From Methylococcaceae bacterium (GTDB lineage: Bacteria > Pseudomonadota > Gammaproteobacteria > Methylococcales > Methylococcaceae), in the NCBI GenBank assembly GCA_028678445.1, contig JAJRDJ010000465.1, positions 1 through 5,627 of the forward strand: 5,627 bases of DNA. Direction: 5' to 3'. The notes beneath the pieces are model-generated. The model was not told where the DNA came from, did no database searches, and worked only from the letters and a program-made list of their open reading frames with translations. The translations under genes and the position numbers were made by a program. This document shows, piece after piece, positions 5,563 to 5,627 of this stretch (positions within the stretch are counted from its first letter, which is position 1; each line of letters begins with the position of its first letter).

Positions 5563-5627
5563 TCAGGCGCTGGCCGGGGCGATGAAGCCGAACTTGGTCA
5601 GGGCCTTGATCCAGCGCGGGGCGTTAC
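5563..5627 (-). CDS. C-terminal tail of an unidentified minus-strand gene (runs off the right edge)
   Basis: On the minus strand the frame reads NAPRWIKALTKFGFIAPASA followed by TGA (plus-strand 5563-5565). All 20 codons end in G or C, a strong coding signature that fits the GC-rich genes in the window. Only the last 20 residues are present and I do not recognise the family. The gene would converge on the secreted protein gene and could use the bidirectional terminator at 5382-5418. The alternative is a chance open frame in GC-rich DNA or inside an intron. Confidence 0.5.
   Translation of the reverse strand, partial: NAPRWIKALTKFGFIAPASA

Noticed and set aside
1..5627. CRISPR arrays, tRNA or rRNA genes, insertion sequences with terminal repeats
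   Set aside because: No regularly spaced direct repeats, cloverleaf, rRNA-like sequence, transposase or paired terminal inverted repeats were seen on either strand.

Overview
The window reads as chromosomal DNA of a GC-rich Gram-negative bacterium, most likely a gammaproteobacterium. The evidence is the G/C-rich third codon positions, Sec signal peptides followed by periplasmic domains, sigma70-like promoters and the type of small secreted protein present. I cannot name the species.

Layout: (1) Positions 1-1556, minus strand: a two-gene membrane operon. It holds a full-length NfeD-family serine protease (463 aa) followed 16 nt later by the first 49 codons of a flotillin-like FloA protein that runs off the left edge. 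This is the conserved NfeD/stomatin-flotillin pairing. (2) Positions 1557-2334: about 780 bp between divergent genes. I see no convincing gene here, but there is a candidate promoter with a dyad for nfeD-floA and a tight cluster of overlapping inverted repeats about 120 bp before the amylase start. (3) Positions 2335-4542, plus strand: a GH13 alpha-amylase-type gene with an N-terminal starch-binding-like domain. It is interrupted by one in-frame TAG at codon 184; reading through it restores a normal protein with every catalytic motif intact. (4) Positions 4543-4723: a good sigma70-type promoter containing two inverted repeats. (5) Positions 4724-5182: a small secreted protein of 152 aa whose function I do not recognise. 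(6) Positions 5183-5627: an intergenic stretch with a strong imperfect hairpin, an intrinsic terminator (5382-5418), and 5 nt after it what looks like the 5' end of a group IIC intron, apparently a relic. The tail of a minus-strand gene enters from the right edge.

Functionally the genes look like independent neighbours. NfeD and FloA would act together in membrane microdomain organisation and quality control. The amylase, which lacks a signal peptide, would act on internal glycogen or maltodextrins if it were expressed whole. The small exported protein has its own promoter. The most notable points are the fresh-looking amber lesion in an otherwise intact amylase and the intron-like relic sitting just behind a terminator, the known target site of group IIC introns. 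I found no clear sign of a wholly new multi-gene system.
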